A stretch of 64,000 nt of DNA from Neisseria chenwenguii (GCF_002216145.1 NZ_CP022278.1:1116001-1180000); one strand, 5' to 3'. Counted from the first letter of the stretch, positions 1 to 11,344 are shown. The notes: generated by a model from the sequence alone, not told the origin. Numbers and translations are program-made.

Positions 1-2
1 CG

Positions 3-866
3 CAGGAAATGTTCAAACAGGGCGCAGCCACCATTCTCGACACCCACGAAGCACAATCCGGCTACGATACGGCCGTGGCCAAGGAAGTGGACATCCTGAC
101 CAAACTGCGCATCGCAAAAAACACCCTCTCAGACATGACCGGGCTGGATTCCGAACAAATCAGCGCCGTGCGCATCAATCCGGAAAACATCGACCTTTTG
201 GCACACACCCAAGAGCAGGAATGGCAGGATTTGGCCGAACAAAACAACCAGGAATGGCAGATGCAGCGCTTGGCGGTCAAAGACGCCGAGGCCGCCTACA
301 AAGCCGCCAAAGGCGGGCATTGGCCGAAGCTGACACTCAACAGCAGCTATCAGAACTACAACAATACCTACAACTACTACGGCTACGACCAAAGCTACCG
401 AAGCAAAGGTGCGACCGTTTCACTCAACCTTTCCCTACCGCTGTTCAGCGGCGGTTCGGTATATAGCCAGGCAAAAGAAGCCGCCGAACGCGAACTGCAA
501 AACCGCGACCTGTTGACCGCTGCCGAGCGTAAAGTACGCCTGTCGGTCAAACAGTCGTTTTTCAACACCGACAGCAGCCACGCGCAAATGATTGCCCAGC
601 AGCGTCTGCTGGCCGCCAACACAGCCAAACTGGAATCGACGCAGATCGGCCGCCAAGTCGGTGTGCGCAACAATCTGGAAGAAATCCAAGCGCAGCAGGC
701 CAAAGCCGATGCCGAACAGAAACTGGCCGAAGCCAAATACGGCTACGTCAAATCCTATCTCGAGCTCCTGAAAAACTCAGGCGTTCTGGTGGAGGTACGG
801 CGGCTCTCGGCGGTTAACGATGCGCTTTACCCGCAGGTATCGTCCGTTGCGCCGGACAAGCCGTAA
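3..866 (+). CDS. tolC: TolC-family outer-membrane efflux/secretion channel (5' part outside window)
   Basis: The reading frame is open from the window edge, so the first ATG at 9 is internal and about 287 C-terminal residues are visible. Alternating alpha-helical, Ala/Gln/Glu-rich stretches followed by a short strand ending in PLFSGG are typical of the second repeat of TolC-family channels, which form the outer-membrane duct of type I secretion and RND/MFS efflux systems. The seam with the periplasmic adaptor gene lies outside the window. It could serve export of the RTX protein encoded about 5 kb away, but that is an inference from proximity. It ends just before an inverted uptake-sequence terminator. 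Confidence 0.85.
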   Translation, partial: QEMFKQGAATILDTHEAQSGYDTAVAKEVDILTKLRIAKNTLSDMTGLDSEQISAVRINPENIDLLAHTQEQEWQDLAEQNNQEWQMQRLAVKDAEAAYKAAKGGHWPKLTLNSSYQNYNNTYNYYGYDQSYRSKGATVSLNLSLPLFSGGSVYSQAKEAAERELQNRDLLTAAERKVRLSVKQSFFNTDSSHAQMIAQQRLLAANTAKLESTQIGRQVGVRNNLEEIQAQQAKADAEQKLAEAKYGYVKSYLELLKNSGVLVEVRRLSAVNDALYPQVSSVAPDKP

Positions 867-872
867 CATTGA

Positions 873-1997
<1,125 letters not shown>

Positions 1998-2010
1998 ACG
2001 GGGCACCGAA

Positions 2011-2093
2011 ATATAGTGAAATTGAGTAACGTTGCAGGTCGGGCATTTATGCCCGACCTGCAACGTTACTGTTTCTCAACTATTTGACTATAT
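2011..2093. repeat. Palindromic intergenic element (MITE-like)
   Basis: A perfect 22-bp inverted repeat with a 2-base centre (2025-2070, agtaacgttgcaggtcgggc and its complement) is bracketed by a second inverted pair, atatagtgaaa (2011-2021) and tttgactatat (2083-2093, one mismatch). The outer ends resemble the tatagtg ends of Neisseria Correia-type elements but the interior does not. It lies between the deaminase and ftsX genes, which converge here, so it may also end transcription. Confidence 0.6.
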
Positions 2094-2222
2094 TTTCAGA
2101 CGGCCTGTCGGATAAAGTGGATTGGAAAACAACGGCGTGCACGACTCCTCCTACCGCATACCCATAAAAAAACAGCCCGAGGCCTTTGAAAAACCAAAGA
2201 TCGCCAGAAGGCCGTCTGAAAA

Positions 2223-3140
2223 CTACTTCTTCGCCCTAAACCACAACAAATACTGCGTCGTCGCCAACCAAGCGCCGAAAATACCGAGCGCGACTACGGT
2301 ACACAACACCAGCGCGGTTTCGCCGAAGGTAAAAAAACGCCAGCCGATGTTGATGCCGTAGGGTTCGAAAATCGCGTCGGCCAGCGGGTACACGGCGTTC
2401 AGCAGCCAGGCGCACAGGCCGAGGCTGACGGCGACCGACAAAATGCCCTGCCACACCGCCTGATAGAGAAACGGGCGGCGGATAAACGACGCGGGCGCGC
2501 CCAAAAGTTTGGTGATTTCGATTTCTTCCTTGCGGCTTAAAATCTGCAAACGGATGGTATTGTGCGACACCAAAACAAACGCCATCCCCAGCGTGACCGC
2601 CAGAAACCACAAAATCTTGCGCAGAAATTCGTTAATCCGATACAGCGTCTGCATCCATTCCGTATCCATCGTGGCCGATTCGACCATCGGCAGTTTGACC
2701 ATATCCTGATACAGCGCCTGCATCGCGTCGGGCGCAAGAGCGGCGTCGGGGGTAACGACGAACACGTCGGGCAGCGGATTGCCGTCGAGCATCGACACCA
2801 AATCCTGTTCCAAATTCGCCTGCAATTCCGCCAAACCCTGCTGTTTGCCGATAAAGCGCACTCTTTCCAGACGTTTGTCGCGCAGCAGCAGGCTCTGCAC
2901 CGTATCCGTATCTGCTTTCGCCGCGTCGGGTTCCATATAAACCGTAATCTGCGGCGACTCGTTCAGACGGCCTAACACGCTCTGCCCGCTCTGAACGCCC
3001 AAATAAAGAAACAGCGGCAGCGTCATCGCCACAGCCAGCATCAAAAGCGTCAGCAGCGTGCCGACGGGCTGGCCGAGCTGCTGCCTGAGCGCCGTGCGCG
3101 CCGATTCGACGTGCAGAGAAACATAATGAATCAAATTCAT
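2223..3140 (-). CDS. ftsX: Cell division protein FtsX
   Basis: This 305-aa inner-membrane partner of FtsE forms an ABC-type complex at the septum that controls peptidoglycan hydrolases. It has a short cytoplasmic start, a transmembrane helix at about residues 25-47, a periplasmic domain (about 48-165) and three C-terminal helices, the usual FtsX topology. SRKEEIEITKLLGAP is the conserved loop of the FtsX/MacB permease family. Its ATG overlaps the ftsE stop by 4 bases, so translation is probably coupled. Confidence 0.93.
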   Translation of the reverse strand: MNLIHYVSLHVESARTALRQQLGQPVGTLLTLLMLAVAMTLPLFLYLGVQSGQSVLGRLNESPQITVYMEPDAAKADTDTVQSLLLRDKRLERVRFIGKQQGLAELQANLEQDLVSMLDGNPLPDVFVVTPDAALAPDAMQALYQDMVKLPMVESATMDTEWMQTLYRINEFLRKILWFLAVTLGMAFVLVSHNTIRLQILSRKEEIEITKLLGAPASFIRRPFLYQAVWQGILSVAVSLGLCAWLLNAVYPLADAIFEPYGINIGWRFFTFGETALVLCTVVALGIFGAWLATTQYLLWFRAKK

Positions 3141-3787
3141 GCCAGATGCCCTTTCTGCAAACGCAAAATGCGGTGGCCGTAGTCGGCCATCAGCGTTTCA
3201 TCGTGCGCCGCCACAATCACCGTCGTTCCCGCCTCGTGGAATGTTTTGAACAACTCCATAATATCCAGCGCATACGCATGGTCGAGGTTGGCCGACGGCT
3301 CGTCCGCAATCAGCAGGCTCGGTTGATGCACCACCGCGCGCGCGATGCACAGCCGCTGCTGTTCGCCACCTGAAAGCGTGACCGGGTCGTCCAGCTCGCG
3401 GCCTTTCAGCCCCACCTTCTCAATCGCAATCCGCGCCCGCTCCTCCGCCCTGCCCGGCCGGTAGCCGATGATGCGCAAGGGCAGGATGACGTTTTGCAGC
3501 ACATTGCGGTCGTACAGGATTTTGTGGTCTTGAAACACAATCCCGATGTGCTGGCGCATAAAACCGATCTGGTTTTCATTCAATGCGCCCAAATCCTGCT
3601 GGTTAAACCATACTTTGCCCTGAGTCGGTTTGGTAATTCCCGAAATCAGCTTCAACACCGTCGATTTGCCCGAACCCGAATGGCCGGCGATAAAAATCAT
3701 CTCGCCCTTGTTGATTTGGAAACTGACGTTTTTTAAGGCTTCAAAACCGCCGGGATAGGTTTTGGACACCTGCTCGAAACGAATCAT
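3137..3787 (-). CDS. ftsE: Cell division ATP-binding protein FtsE
   Basis: This 216-aa ABC ATPase has all key motifs: Walker A GHSGSGKST at about 36, signature LSGGEQQRL at about 139, Walker B LLIADEPS and switch His in AAHDE. Length and the start MIRFEQVSKTYPGG are standard for FtsE. It is the first gene of the two-gene ftsEX operon on the minus strand and drives FtsX conformational change during division. Confidence 0.95.
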   Translation of the reverse strand: MIRFEQVSKTYPGGFEALKNVSFQINKGEMIFIAGHSGSGKSTVLKLISGITKPTQGKVWFNQQDLGALNENQIGFMRQHIGIVFQDHKILYDRNVLQNVILPLRIIGYRPGRAEERARIAIEKVGLKGRELDDPVTLSGGEQQRLCIARAVVHQPSLLIADEPSANLDHAYALDIMELFKTFHEAGTTVIVAAHDETLMADYGHRILRLQKGHLA

Positions 3788-4481
3788 AAAAATTCCTGAT
3801 AAAACTGTTTTCAGACGGCCTGATAACGGGCTTTCAACAGTTATCTACAAAATTATCCACAGCCTTTTCCACCACCGCATACAAACGGTCGGGAAACCGG
3901 ATAAAAGACAAAACCCGCCATCCGCCCCGCAAAAGGCCGTCTGAAAAAACCGAAACAAGCCTGAATTATAAAGGTTTTCGCGTTATTTAGACAGCCGGCC
4001 GCATTTCAGACGGCATAAAACAAAAACACCCTGAAATTTCAAGGCGTTTGACTGGCTATTCAAATTTATCCCGAAGTTATCCACAGATAGTAGGGAAAAA
4101 TGGGTACAGTTTTAGAACGGTTTAAAACGGGGCGGCTTGAGGCCGTCTGAAATGTTTGCACAAATCCAAACGAGCCCTCTCTCCTAACCCTCTCCCACGG
4201 GGAGAGGGAGTATGTTTGCGGAACACCGGAAATCTCAGACGGCATCCATACGCTTGAAGCCGTCTGAAATGTTTGGAACGCTGCAAACTGTCCCCTCCCC
4301 CGTGGGGGAAGGTTAGGGTGAGGGCAAAACGGTTTAAGCCATCTGAAACATTGATTCGGCGCTCAGGTCGGATTCTCGAATCCGACAATCCGCTCCCGCC
4401 GTTTCCTCCCGATATTCAAAAGGCCGTCTGAAAACCGCGTTCCCACGTTTTTCAGACGGCCTGACGGTTTGTGCAACCGCT
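3788..4481. other. 694-bp intergenic region with DnaA-box-like sites
   Basis: No convincing gene is seen. The region holds several uptake sequences, two perfect TTATCCACA motifs (3853-3861 and 4077-4085), a near match TTATCTACA (3841-3849), and two inverted repeats built on ccctctcc/ggagaggg (about 4170-4210 and 4292-4325) that look like intergenic repeats. TTATCCACA is the consensus DnaA box of many bacteria. The dnaA gene is not nearby, so I do not call an origin. Confidence 0.45.
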
Positions 4482-4964
4482 TTACTTACATTTCGCCTTC
4501 GCCGCGTTGACCGCAGCCGTCAGGCTTTTTTCGTTGACGCCGCCGGTAATAGTTTGCTTGTAGCCGCATTTCGGGGCTTCGACCACGGTAAACGGCAACA
4601 CACCGACTTGGTTGCCGAACGACTGCATAAATTTTCGGCTGCTCGCGCCGGTATAGCGCCAAATCGGGTAGCTCACGGGGGTTTGTTTGAGGAATTTGCC
4701 GATGTTTTCGGTGGAATCCAGTGCGATGCCGATCATATCGGCGCTGCCTTTGGGCTGGGCTTTGTACCAGGCCGACATGGCGGGCATTTCTTTGCGGCAG
4801 GGGCCGCACCAGGTCGCCCAGAGGTTGATGATGCACACGGGGGCTTTGAGCGATTTCAAGTCCTGCGCGGTGGCGGCGTTCCAGCTTTGTAGCTCGCTTG
4901 CGGCAAAGGCTGGCGCGGCGGTCAGGATGGCGGCGGAAAAAAGGGCGGCGGTAAGGCGTTTCAT
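4482..4964 (-). CDS. Exported TlpA/thioredoxin-like disulfide protein
   Basis: This 160-aa protein has a Sec signal peptide (MKRLTAALFSAAILTAAPAFA, cleavage after AFA) and a thioredoxin fold with a WCGPC active site at about residues 51-55, preceded by IINLWATW as in TlpA/ResA/CcmG-type reductases, and a cis-Pro loop (VGVLPFTVV). It likely works in the periplasm to reduce or exchange thiols. The substrate is not evident; there is no cytochrome c maturation gene beside it. Confidence 0.85.
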   Translation of the reverse strand: MKRLTAALFSAAILTAAPAFAASELQSWNAATAQDLKSLKAPVCIINLWATWCGPCRKEMPAMSAWYKAQPKGSADMIGIALDSTENIGKFLKQTPVSYPIWRYTGASSRKFMQSFGNQVGVLPFTVVEAPKCGYKQTITGGVNEKSLTAAVNAAKAKCK

Positions 4965-5113
4965 CAGTTTTGCTCCGTAAGAATGAAATGTAAGCCATTG
5001 TAACGCGTTCAGACGGCCTTATCATTAGCCCAAATCAAAAAGCCGCACCGGCACGGGCTTGCCCTATCGGGGCGATGCGGTTGATAATGACCGTCCGATT
5101 GAAAGGATCTGCC

Positions 5114-5470
5114 ATGCCGTCTGAATTTGTTTTATACCACAACAACCGTTGCAGCAAATCGCGCGCTGCTTTGGAATGGCTGCAAACGCGCGGCATCGAG
5201 GCCGAGGTGGTGCGCTATCTCGACACGCCGCCCGACCTTGCCGCGCTGCACGAAATCTTCCGCAAACTCGGCGTGGCGTCTGTCCGCGAGATGATGCGCA
5301 CGAAAGATGATTTATATAAGGAATTGGGTTTGGACAACCCCGATTTGGGCAACGACGCGCTGCTGGCTGCGGTTGCCGCCCATCCTGCGCTGCTTGAACG
5401 GCCGGTTTTGGTCACGCCCGAAAAAGCCGCCATCGGCCATCCGCTCGAAAACTTTGAAGCGCTGGTTTAA
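5114..5470 (+). CDS. arsC: ArsC-family arsenate reductase
   Basis: This 118-aa protein has the ArsC signature YHNNRCSKSRAALEWL with the nucleophilic Cys near residue 12, and the C-terminal block RPVLVTPEKAAIGHP with the conserved family Arg. Family members reduce arsenate with glutaredoxin, though some are thioredoxin-fold proteins of other function. ATG 5114 is chosen because it follows gaaaggat and matches the family start. The start codon and next three codons (MPSE) are formed by an uptake sequence. No arsB or arsR is adjacent, so an arsenic role is not supported by context. Confidence 0.85.
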   Translation: MPSEFVLYHNNRCSKSRAALEWLQTRGIEAEVVRYLDTPPDLAALHEIFRKLGVASVREMMRTKDDLYKELGLDNPDLGNDALLAAVAAHPALLERPVLVTPEKAAIGHPLENFEALV

Positions 5471-5486
5471 ACAGGCCGTCTGAAAA

Positions 5487-6143
5487 ATGTCTTTATTCCG
5501 AAGCCGAACCGGCTTGCGCCATTACCTGTTTTACGGCGTCGCCCTCAGCATTTTGCCGGTGGCGGCGCTGTTCGGCGCGGCGCTTTGGCAGGTGGCCGAT
5601 ACGGGCAACGGCCGTCTTCCCGACGACACACACGCCGATGCGGCGGTGGTACTCGGCGCGGCGGCTTGGGACAAACGCCCCTCGCCCGTGTTCCGCGAAC
5701 GCATCAACCATGCTATCGCGCTGTATCAGAGCGGGCGCGTGGACAAAATCGCGTTTACCGGCGGCACGCCGAAAAAAGGCTACATGACCGAAGCCGAAGT
5801 CGGCCGGCGTTATGCGCTCAAACAAGGCATCCGCGCCCAAGACATCCTGTTTGAAAACACCTCGCGCTCGACCTACGAAAACCTGCGCAACATCCGCCCC
5901 GTCTTGCGCGCAAACGGCATCAAAACCGTCATCATCGTCAGCGACCCCTACCACCTCGCCCGCGCCCGAGCCGTTGCCGACGATTTGGACATCAGCGCAC
6001 AAACCTCCGCCACCCCGACCTCGCTCTTAGGCAAAAGCGCCAACCGCGACCGCCTGCTGTTTCAGGAAGCCTACGCGCTGTTCGCCTACCGCTGCGAAAG
6101 CTGGGGCAACAAAATTTGGAACCTGCTCACGCGCAACGGGTGA
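5487..6143 (+). CDS. SanA/YdcF-like DUF218 membrane-anchored protein
   Basis: This 218-aa protein has an N-terminal transmembrane helix (residues 15-35) and a DUF218 domain: AAVVLGA near 50, FTGG at about 90, ENTSRSTYENL and SDPYHLARA. These fit SanA of enteric bacteria, an inner-membrane protein linked to envelope permeability at high temperature. The biochemical role is unknown. It begins 16 bp after arsC and is probably co-transcribed. Confidence 0.8.
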   Translation: MSLFRSRTGLRHYLFYGVALSILPVAALFGAALWQVADTGNGRLPDDTHADAAVVLGAAAWDKRPSPVFRERINHAIALYQSGRVDKIAFTGGTPKKGYMTEAEVGRRYALKQGIRAQDILFENTSRSTYENLRNIRPVLRANGIKTVIIVSDPYHLARARAVADDLDISAQTSATPTSLLGKSANRDRLLFQEAYALFAYRCESWGNKIWNLLTRNG

Positions 6144-6183
6144 GGTCGTCTGAAAAAGCGGATTTCTGTGAGACATCAAACCG

Positions 6184-6243
6184 AAAGGCCGTCTGAAACT
6201 TCGACATTGCTCAGCAACCATCGAAGTTTCAGACGGCCTTTAA
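6184..6243. terminator. Bidirectional hairpin between the DUF218 gene and the RTX gene
   Basis: aaaggccgtctgaaacttcga and its complement form a stem of about 20 bp around a 16-base loop, between convergent genes. It can end transcription from both sides. Confidence 0.7.
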
Positions 6244-6259
6244 TGTCTCCGACCAACCA

Positions 6260-9200
6260 TCAGACTACGTTTTGCACCATATTTTTGACGTCCTGCGGAT
6301 TGAGTACGCTGTCGGCAAACACCGGGCTGAACGCCTGATGTTTGGCTGAAGTGTAATAATCCGCAATGCTGACTTGGCCGCCGCTGTCGAATACGCGGAT
6401 TTGCAGGTCGCTGCCGCTGCGGGCAAACTGCGCATCCGCCAAAACGGCTTCTTCAAACACCAGTTTGTCGATAAAGGCATCCAGCCGTGTGGAACTGTCG
6501 TACACAATATCGCTGCCGTGGCCTTTGGCGAAAACATAGGTATCGGCGGTATTGCCGCCGCCGTACAGTTCGTCGTTGCCTGCGCCGCCGTTAATGGTGT
6601 CGCTGCCGGCATAGCCGTAGATTTTTTCGCTGCCGCTGCCTCCCTTAATCACGTCGTTGCCGCTCCACCCCTGCAAGGTTGCACCGTTGTCGCTGCCGTA
6701 AACCTCCAGAGAAACTTTCTTCATGGCTTCTGCGTTGACGGTTTTGTCGACAAAGGCGAAATCAAGCGAACGGTAGCCTGCGGATTGGAAATAGTTGGCG
6801 ACAGTTACGCCGTCTCCGCCGCCGTAGGCGCTGACGGTCAAGTCGTCGCCGCTGCGGCTGAAACGGGCGCTTTCGGCGTTGGTGTCTTCAAAGCGCAGGG
6901 TATCGGTAAAACGGCCGTAGTGGTGTGTGGCGTCGAGGACGGCATCGCTGCCGTGTCCGCGGGTAAAGAGATAGGTGTCGCTGCTGTTGATACCGCCCCT
7001 GCCAGAGTGTCATCACCCGCACCGCCGGCCAATACATCGCTACCTGAGCCGCTGCGCAGTTTGTCGCTGCCGTCGGTTCCGGTTAAGACTTGGTTTTCGC
7101 GGTCGCCCGCTGCCAATACGTCAACCTCCAAAACTGATGAAACGGATTTTCCCTGCGCATCGCTTGCGGTGATTTCCAGCTTCAGCCTTTCCGCCTGTGC
7201 CGGTGTGCCGCTGAAAGTCAGAGTACCGGCATCGAATTTCAGTCCGTCGGGGAGGCTTGTGCCGTCTGAAAGTGTGGCACGGTAACTCAAAGTATCTCCG
7301 TCCGGGTCGGTAAAGTAGCCGTTTGGCAGGGTGTATGTCCATGACTGTCCCGCCTGCGCAAAGACAGTATTCAGACGGCCTTGTACTTCGGGCGCATGGT
7401 TTTCGGCCACGGTCAGGTTCAGGCCGAACATGCCGTCTGAAAAGTCTTCCACTACGATTTGCGCGGAAAAAGTTTTGCCGGTCAACAGCAGGCGGCTGCC
7501 GTGCAAATCAAGCTGCCAGCCCTGTGCGGAAGCCCAGCGGCCGGACTGTTCGGAATCTGCCGTCCATACCGCGGTATGCAGGCTTTTGCCGTCAAGCACA
7601 ATCATGCCCTGTCCGTCGGTATCGACAATGGTTTTCACGTCGTAAGGGTTCTGCAAATCAGCGCTTTCAAACGAATATATATCGTAACCTTCGCCGCCGT
7701 CGAGCATGTCGCGTCCTTTGTCTGCGGCCAGCGTGTCATCACCTTTACCGCCGTAGAGCTTGTCGTCACCGTCGCCACCCTCCAGATAATCGTCTCCCGA
7801 TACCGATGGATCGCGGTTGTCGTCGCCCCAAAGAATATCGCTGCCTTTGCCGCCGATAACGTAATCGTTGCCGTCTTGGCCGACAATCAGGTCATTGCCG
7901 CTGCCGCCGTATAAAAAATCGGCAGCCCCGCTGGCTGCCACACGATGAAGCTCATCATTGAGGGGCACTTTGGCGGTCAGGGCATAATCGCCCGTTTCGC
8001 GGTTTATTTCGATTTCCCAAGCATCCATATCGACATGGGTGCGGCTGGCGCTGTTTGTCCCCGTTTCCTTCCATTGGCTGCCGTCGTAAGTAAATTCGGC
8101 AGTCAGCCGTGAAGCGGGTGCGGTAGAAACGGTCGGAACCAAAATACCGGGGACGAACGGCATCATCGGCGACACCACCGTATAATCAAACGAAGCCGCC
8201 GGGCTTTCCACATAAACCGATTGGCTGCGGTTGCCGAAACGCAGAAAACCGTCGCCCAAAACCACATCGTCGCCCGCGCCGCCGAAAACCGTATCGCTGC
8301 CTTCGCTGCCCGTAAGCAAATCGCGGTTGGTACTGCCGTAAACCTCGTCATCGCCCTCTCCTGCGGCCACCCAATCGCCGCGCTCGGCGCTGTCCGTTTC
8401 CGAAAGATGGCTGCCTTTTTCTTCCGAATAAATCACATCGTCGCCGGCTACGCCGTAGATCAAATCACGTCCCGCCCCGCCGATAATCAGGTCGCGGTCG
8501 CCAGCCGTTTCCGAAGCAGGCTTTCCTGCCGGCACATATGCGCTGCCGTTCAGCACATCGTTGCCCGCACCGCCGTAAATGCGGTCTGCACCATACGAAC
8601 CGTAAACACGGTCGTTGCCGCCCCCCAAATCGGCATTCAGCGAATGCGCGCCGGTGGCGAAAATAATGTCGTCTTTCTGACCGCCCGTAAGATTCGTTTC
8701 CGCATTAGGCGCAGGGTAAAACACATTGTAGCGGTTGAGATAACCCGCTTTGGAAGTTACCGATTCTGCCGCCGCGCCATCCGCAGACTTATCCGCCAGC
8801 GTAATGCCCAAACCTCCGGCGTTTCCCGAATCCGTATCTTTGAAAAAACGGTACACGAAAGCCGTGTCTTTGCCGTGCTTCAGCATCAGCACATCACTGT
8901 TTTGCAAGTGCTGCGCCATGATTTTCCCGTCGCGGTTGCCTGCTTCGTCCACGCTGTGCCAAACATTGCCCTCCGCGCTGCTGCGCTCGAACCTGCCTGC
9001 ACGCGTGCCGTCTGAAAAAGTGATGCTGCCCGACAGGTCGGTATCGAAGACGGTATCCATACCGTTGACCGTATAGGCATCTTCGCCGTTACCGCCGTGA
9101 AACTCGTCCGCCTGAGCCGTACCGATAAGCGTATCGTTGCCGTCTCCGCTGACGTAAACCACGCCGTTTTGAAGATAAGGTTTGAAGTGGTTTAAAATGA

Positions 9201-10385
9201 CTTCTGCATAATAGTCGGCTACCCATCCGGCAACTGCGCCGACGGATGCTCCTACTCCCGCCCCGACAAGTCGTCCTGCTGCAGCAAGAAGCCCCGGAAG
9301 CAGGCCGTTTCCCGCCTCATCAATATGATCGCCATACTGCTTCAGAATTTCTTCTAATTCCTCACCGATTTTTTTACTCAATTTTTGCTTAATAGCAGCA
9401 ATACCGACATCAAGTAACAAACCGTTATTGAAAATATCCGCCAAATCGGCAGCCAATCCCTTGAAATTTTCCAGATTATCGTTGCCGTTCGAGCCGAACA
9501 GCACCAACCGGCCCTGATCGTCCCTGAATTGGACAGCCTGCAGTTTCTGCATTTCTTTCAATCCGTCAAGAAGCGCATTGATCGTTTGAACGGAATAAGG
9601 TGAAAGCGGCTCGGGAATATCGGCATTGTTGTCGTTCGGATGCAGCCGCACATATTCGCGGTATTGTTCCTGCGTAAACACTCCGCCGTTTAATTCGACG
9701 AAATCCCCTTCATATTTGATATTGACCTTTCTGCCGATGCCTGAAGGGTCGGTAATACGGCTCAAAACCGGATTGACGATTGCCGCCAGGCCGTCTGAAC
9801 TTTCCAAATCATAATTGTCTTCATTAGGTTTGACCCGGATATTTTCGAGATATAAAGGCTCGCCTGTGGCTGCGTCGAAAACGTATCGGATGCCTGTTTC
9901 GTCATTGATGTCTAAATTTAATGATGTCGATCCGAAAACCAATGCCCGCTGCCAGTAGTCGGCAGAATCCGTATCAATGCTATATTGGCTCGCAGAAAAG
10001 TTTAGTTCATCAGACATTTTTTCATTATAAAACAGCTCAAAAAATTCACTATGACTCAAAGTTATTTTACCTTTAAAAATACCATATTTATTTGCAGCAT
10101 TAATAATCTTATCCAATTCAACATTTTTATTATCTTTATCTGTTCCATTAAAGAAATGTTGAAGTATTCTTTGCTGCGGCAAAGGCACATTGTAGCCAAC
10201 ATTTTTCATGTACTCTTCGGCAGATGAGCTGATGGTTATTGCTTTATTTGGACGAATATAAACGTCATTAGCAATATTTTTATCAGATGGAGGTTGTGAT
10301 TTCCCCATAGATAATAAGACATAACCGTTTCTGCATAATTTCCAGAGTTCTCAACAAATAAGAAGTTTTGTTTGCTTTCAGACAT
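6260..10385 (-). pseudogene. RTX calcium-binding secreted protein, split by two frameshifts
   Basis: Three frames join into one RTX protein. The start is ATG 10385, preceded by aaaagga, giving MSESKQNFLFVENSGNY; at a GGGG run (10303-10306) the frame shifts into the main frame (from about 10308); at a second GGGG run (6996-6999 region) it shifts again into a tail ending at 6260. Each break is repaired by one extra G, and the repaired gene has exactly 1,376 codons. Contents: an N-terminal region with a Gly/Ala hydrophobic stretch, many glycine-rich nonapeptides (GGAGNDVL, GGKGDDTL and similar), a cadherin/Ig-like domain (NHAPEVQG to VLEVDVLA) and a C-terminal RTX-related domain. Such proteins leave by type I secretion and fold on calcium. 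As written only parts could be made; assembly error at G runs is an alternative. Confidence 0.85.
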
Positions 10386-10420
10386 GATATTCCTTTTAAA
10401 TTTAAATAGATTTTAAGCCC

Positions 10421-11344
10421 TTAGAACTTTATCATTTTCCCGCAAGAGCTAACCGGGAAAACCCACAAAATATAATCTCTTCCTTCTCCATGACTCACGA
10501 TAAATTCTTGCCCATTAGCAAATCTGACATTGTAATCAATGTATTTAAACTTTATGGGAAGAAAGTACATTTTTTGAAATAGCTCGGTTTTTCTATCATA
10601 TGATGACACTAATCCTCGATATGCTATTCTAGGTTCCAGTTTTTTTTGAATGACTTCATCATAGGATAATAACCCGCAACAATCCCTCGGATACCATCTA
10701 GTCTCATTCATACTCCGCTGTACCACGGCAAAATCACTCTCTTTATTATAAAAATCAGGCTGCTGAAGAAAGCCTTTCTCAGGATCGTAATATTCGCCCT
10801 TCCATTCGTTTCCGAACAAATCCTCCAAATTCTCTGCTTTACCGCCGTTGTCTTTCCATTCTTGGAGTTTTTCAAAGGTATCGTATTCGGTCAGCTTCCA
10901 CGGATAGCAGGCTTTATTGCCGAAACGTATCGGTTTGCCGTCTTCGTCCCGTTCCAGCTGGCAGATCTTTTCGTTAATATCGCTGGGTACCTCGTCGGAA
11001 AACTGCCCTTCTTCTTTTAACTGGCTGATTTCTTCTTCTGCGCCCCATAATTCGTTCATCTGGATTTTCCAGTAATCCTGCATTGCCAGTGCGTAAATCT
11101 CTCCCTTGCTTAACGGTTTTTCGGGTTTGCACGATGCCTGTTTTAAAAATTCCTGCTTCAGCATTTCCTCTCTGACCAAAGCCTCCTGATGCAGCCGCTC
11201 TTTCCGCTCTTCATGGCTTTCGAATTTGCGGGCAATACTTTCCATAAGCGTCAAGTCAGGCTGCTTGACCATAAAGGCAAACAGCACCGCCCAAGCAGAC
11301 AAAATACCTGCTCCGAAAATCAACCATATGATGATTTTTTTCAT
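10421..11344 (-). CDS. 307-aa membrane-anchored protein upstream of the RTX gene (paralogue B)
   Basis: I do not recognise the family. It has one N-terminal transmembrane helix (residues 4-24) followed by a charged coiled-coil-like segment (ARKFESHEERKERLHQEAL) and a soluble domain with several Cys (SCKPEKP, KICQLERDEDG, NKACYPWKL, RDCCGLLSYDE). It is probably anchored in the inner membrane facing the periplasm. It sits 35 bp before the RTX start on the same strand and is a near-duplicate of the protein at 11668. A role protecting against, or helping export of, the RTX protein is only inference from position. Local base composition is AT-rich against the core genes. Confidence 0.8.
   Translation of the reverse strand: MKKIIIWLIFGAGILSAWAVLFAFMVKQPDLTLMESIARKFESHEERKERLHQEALVREEMLKQEFLKQASCKPEKPLSKGEIYALAMQDYWKIQMNELWGAEEEISQLKEEGQFSDEVPSDINEKICQLERDEDGKPIRFGNKACYPWKLTEYDTFEKLQEWKDNGGKAENLEDLFGNEWKGEYYDPEKGFLQQPDFYNKESDFAVVQRSMNETRWYPRDCCGLLSYDEVIQKKLEPRIAYRGLVSSYDRKTELFQKMYFLPIKFKYIDYNVRFANGQEFIVSHGEGRDYILWVFPVSSCGKMIKF

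Noticed and set aside
3841..4085. Chromosomal replication origin
   Set aside because: DnaA-box-like motifs are present, but no dnaA, dnaN, gidA-type neighbours or AT-rich unwinding region were seen; kept only as a finding.
4122..4388. 88-codon minus-strand frame in the gap upstream of the TlpA-like gene
   Set aside because: It is composed of uptake sequences and ccctctcc repeats, so the peptide is a by-product of repeats.
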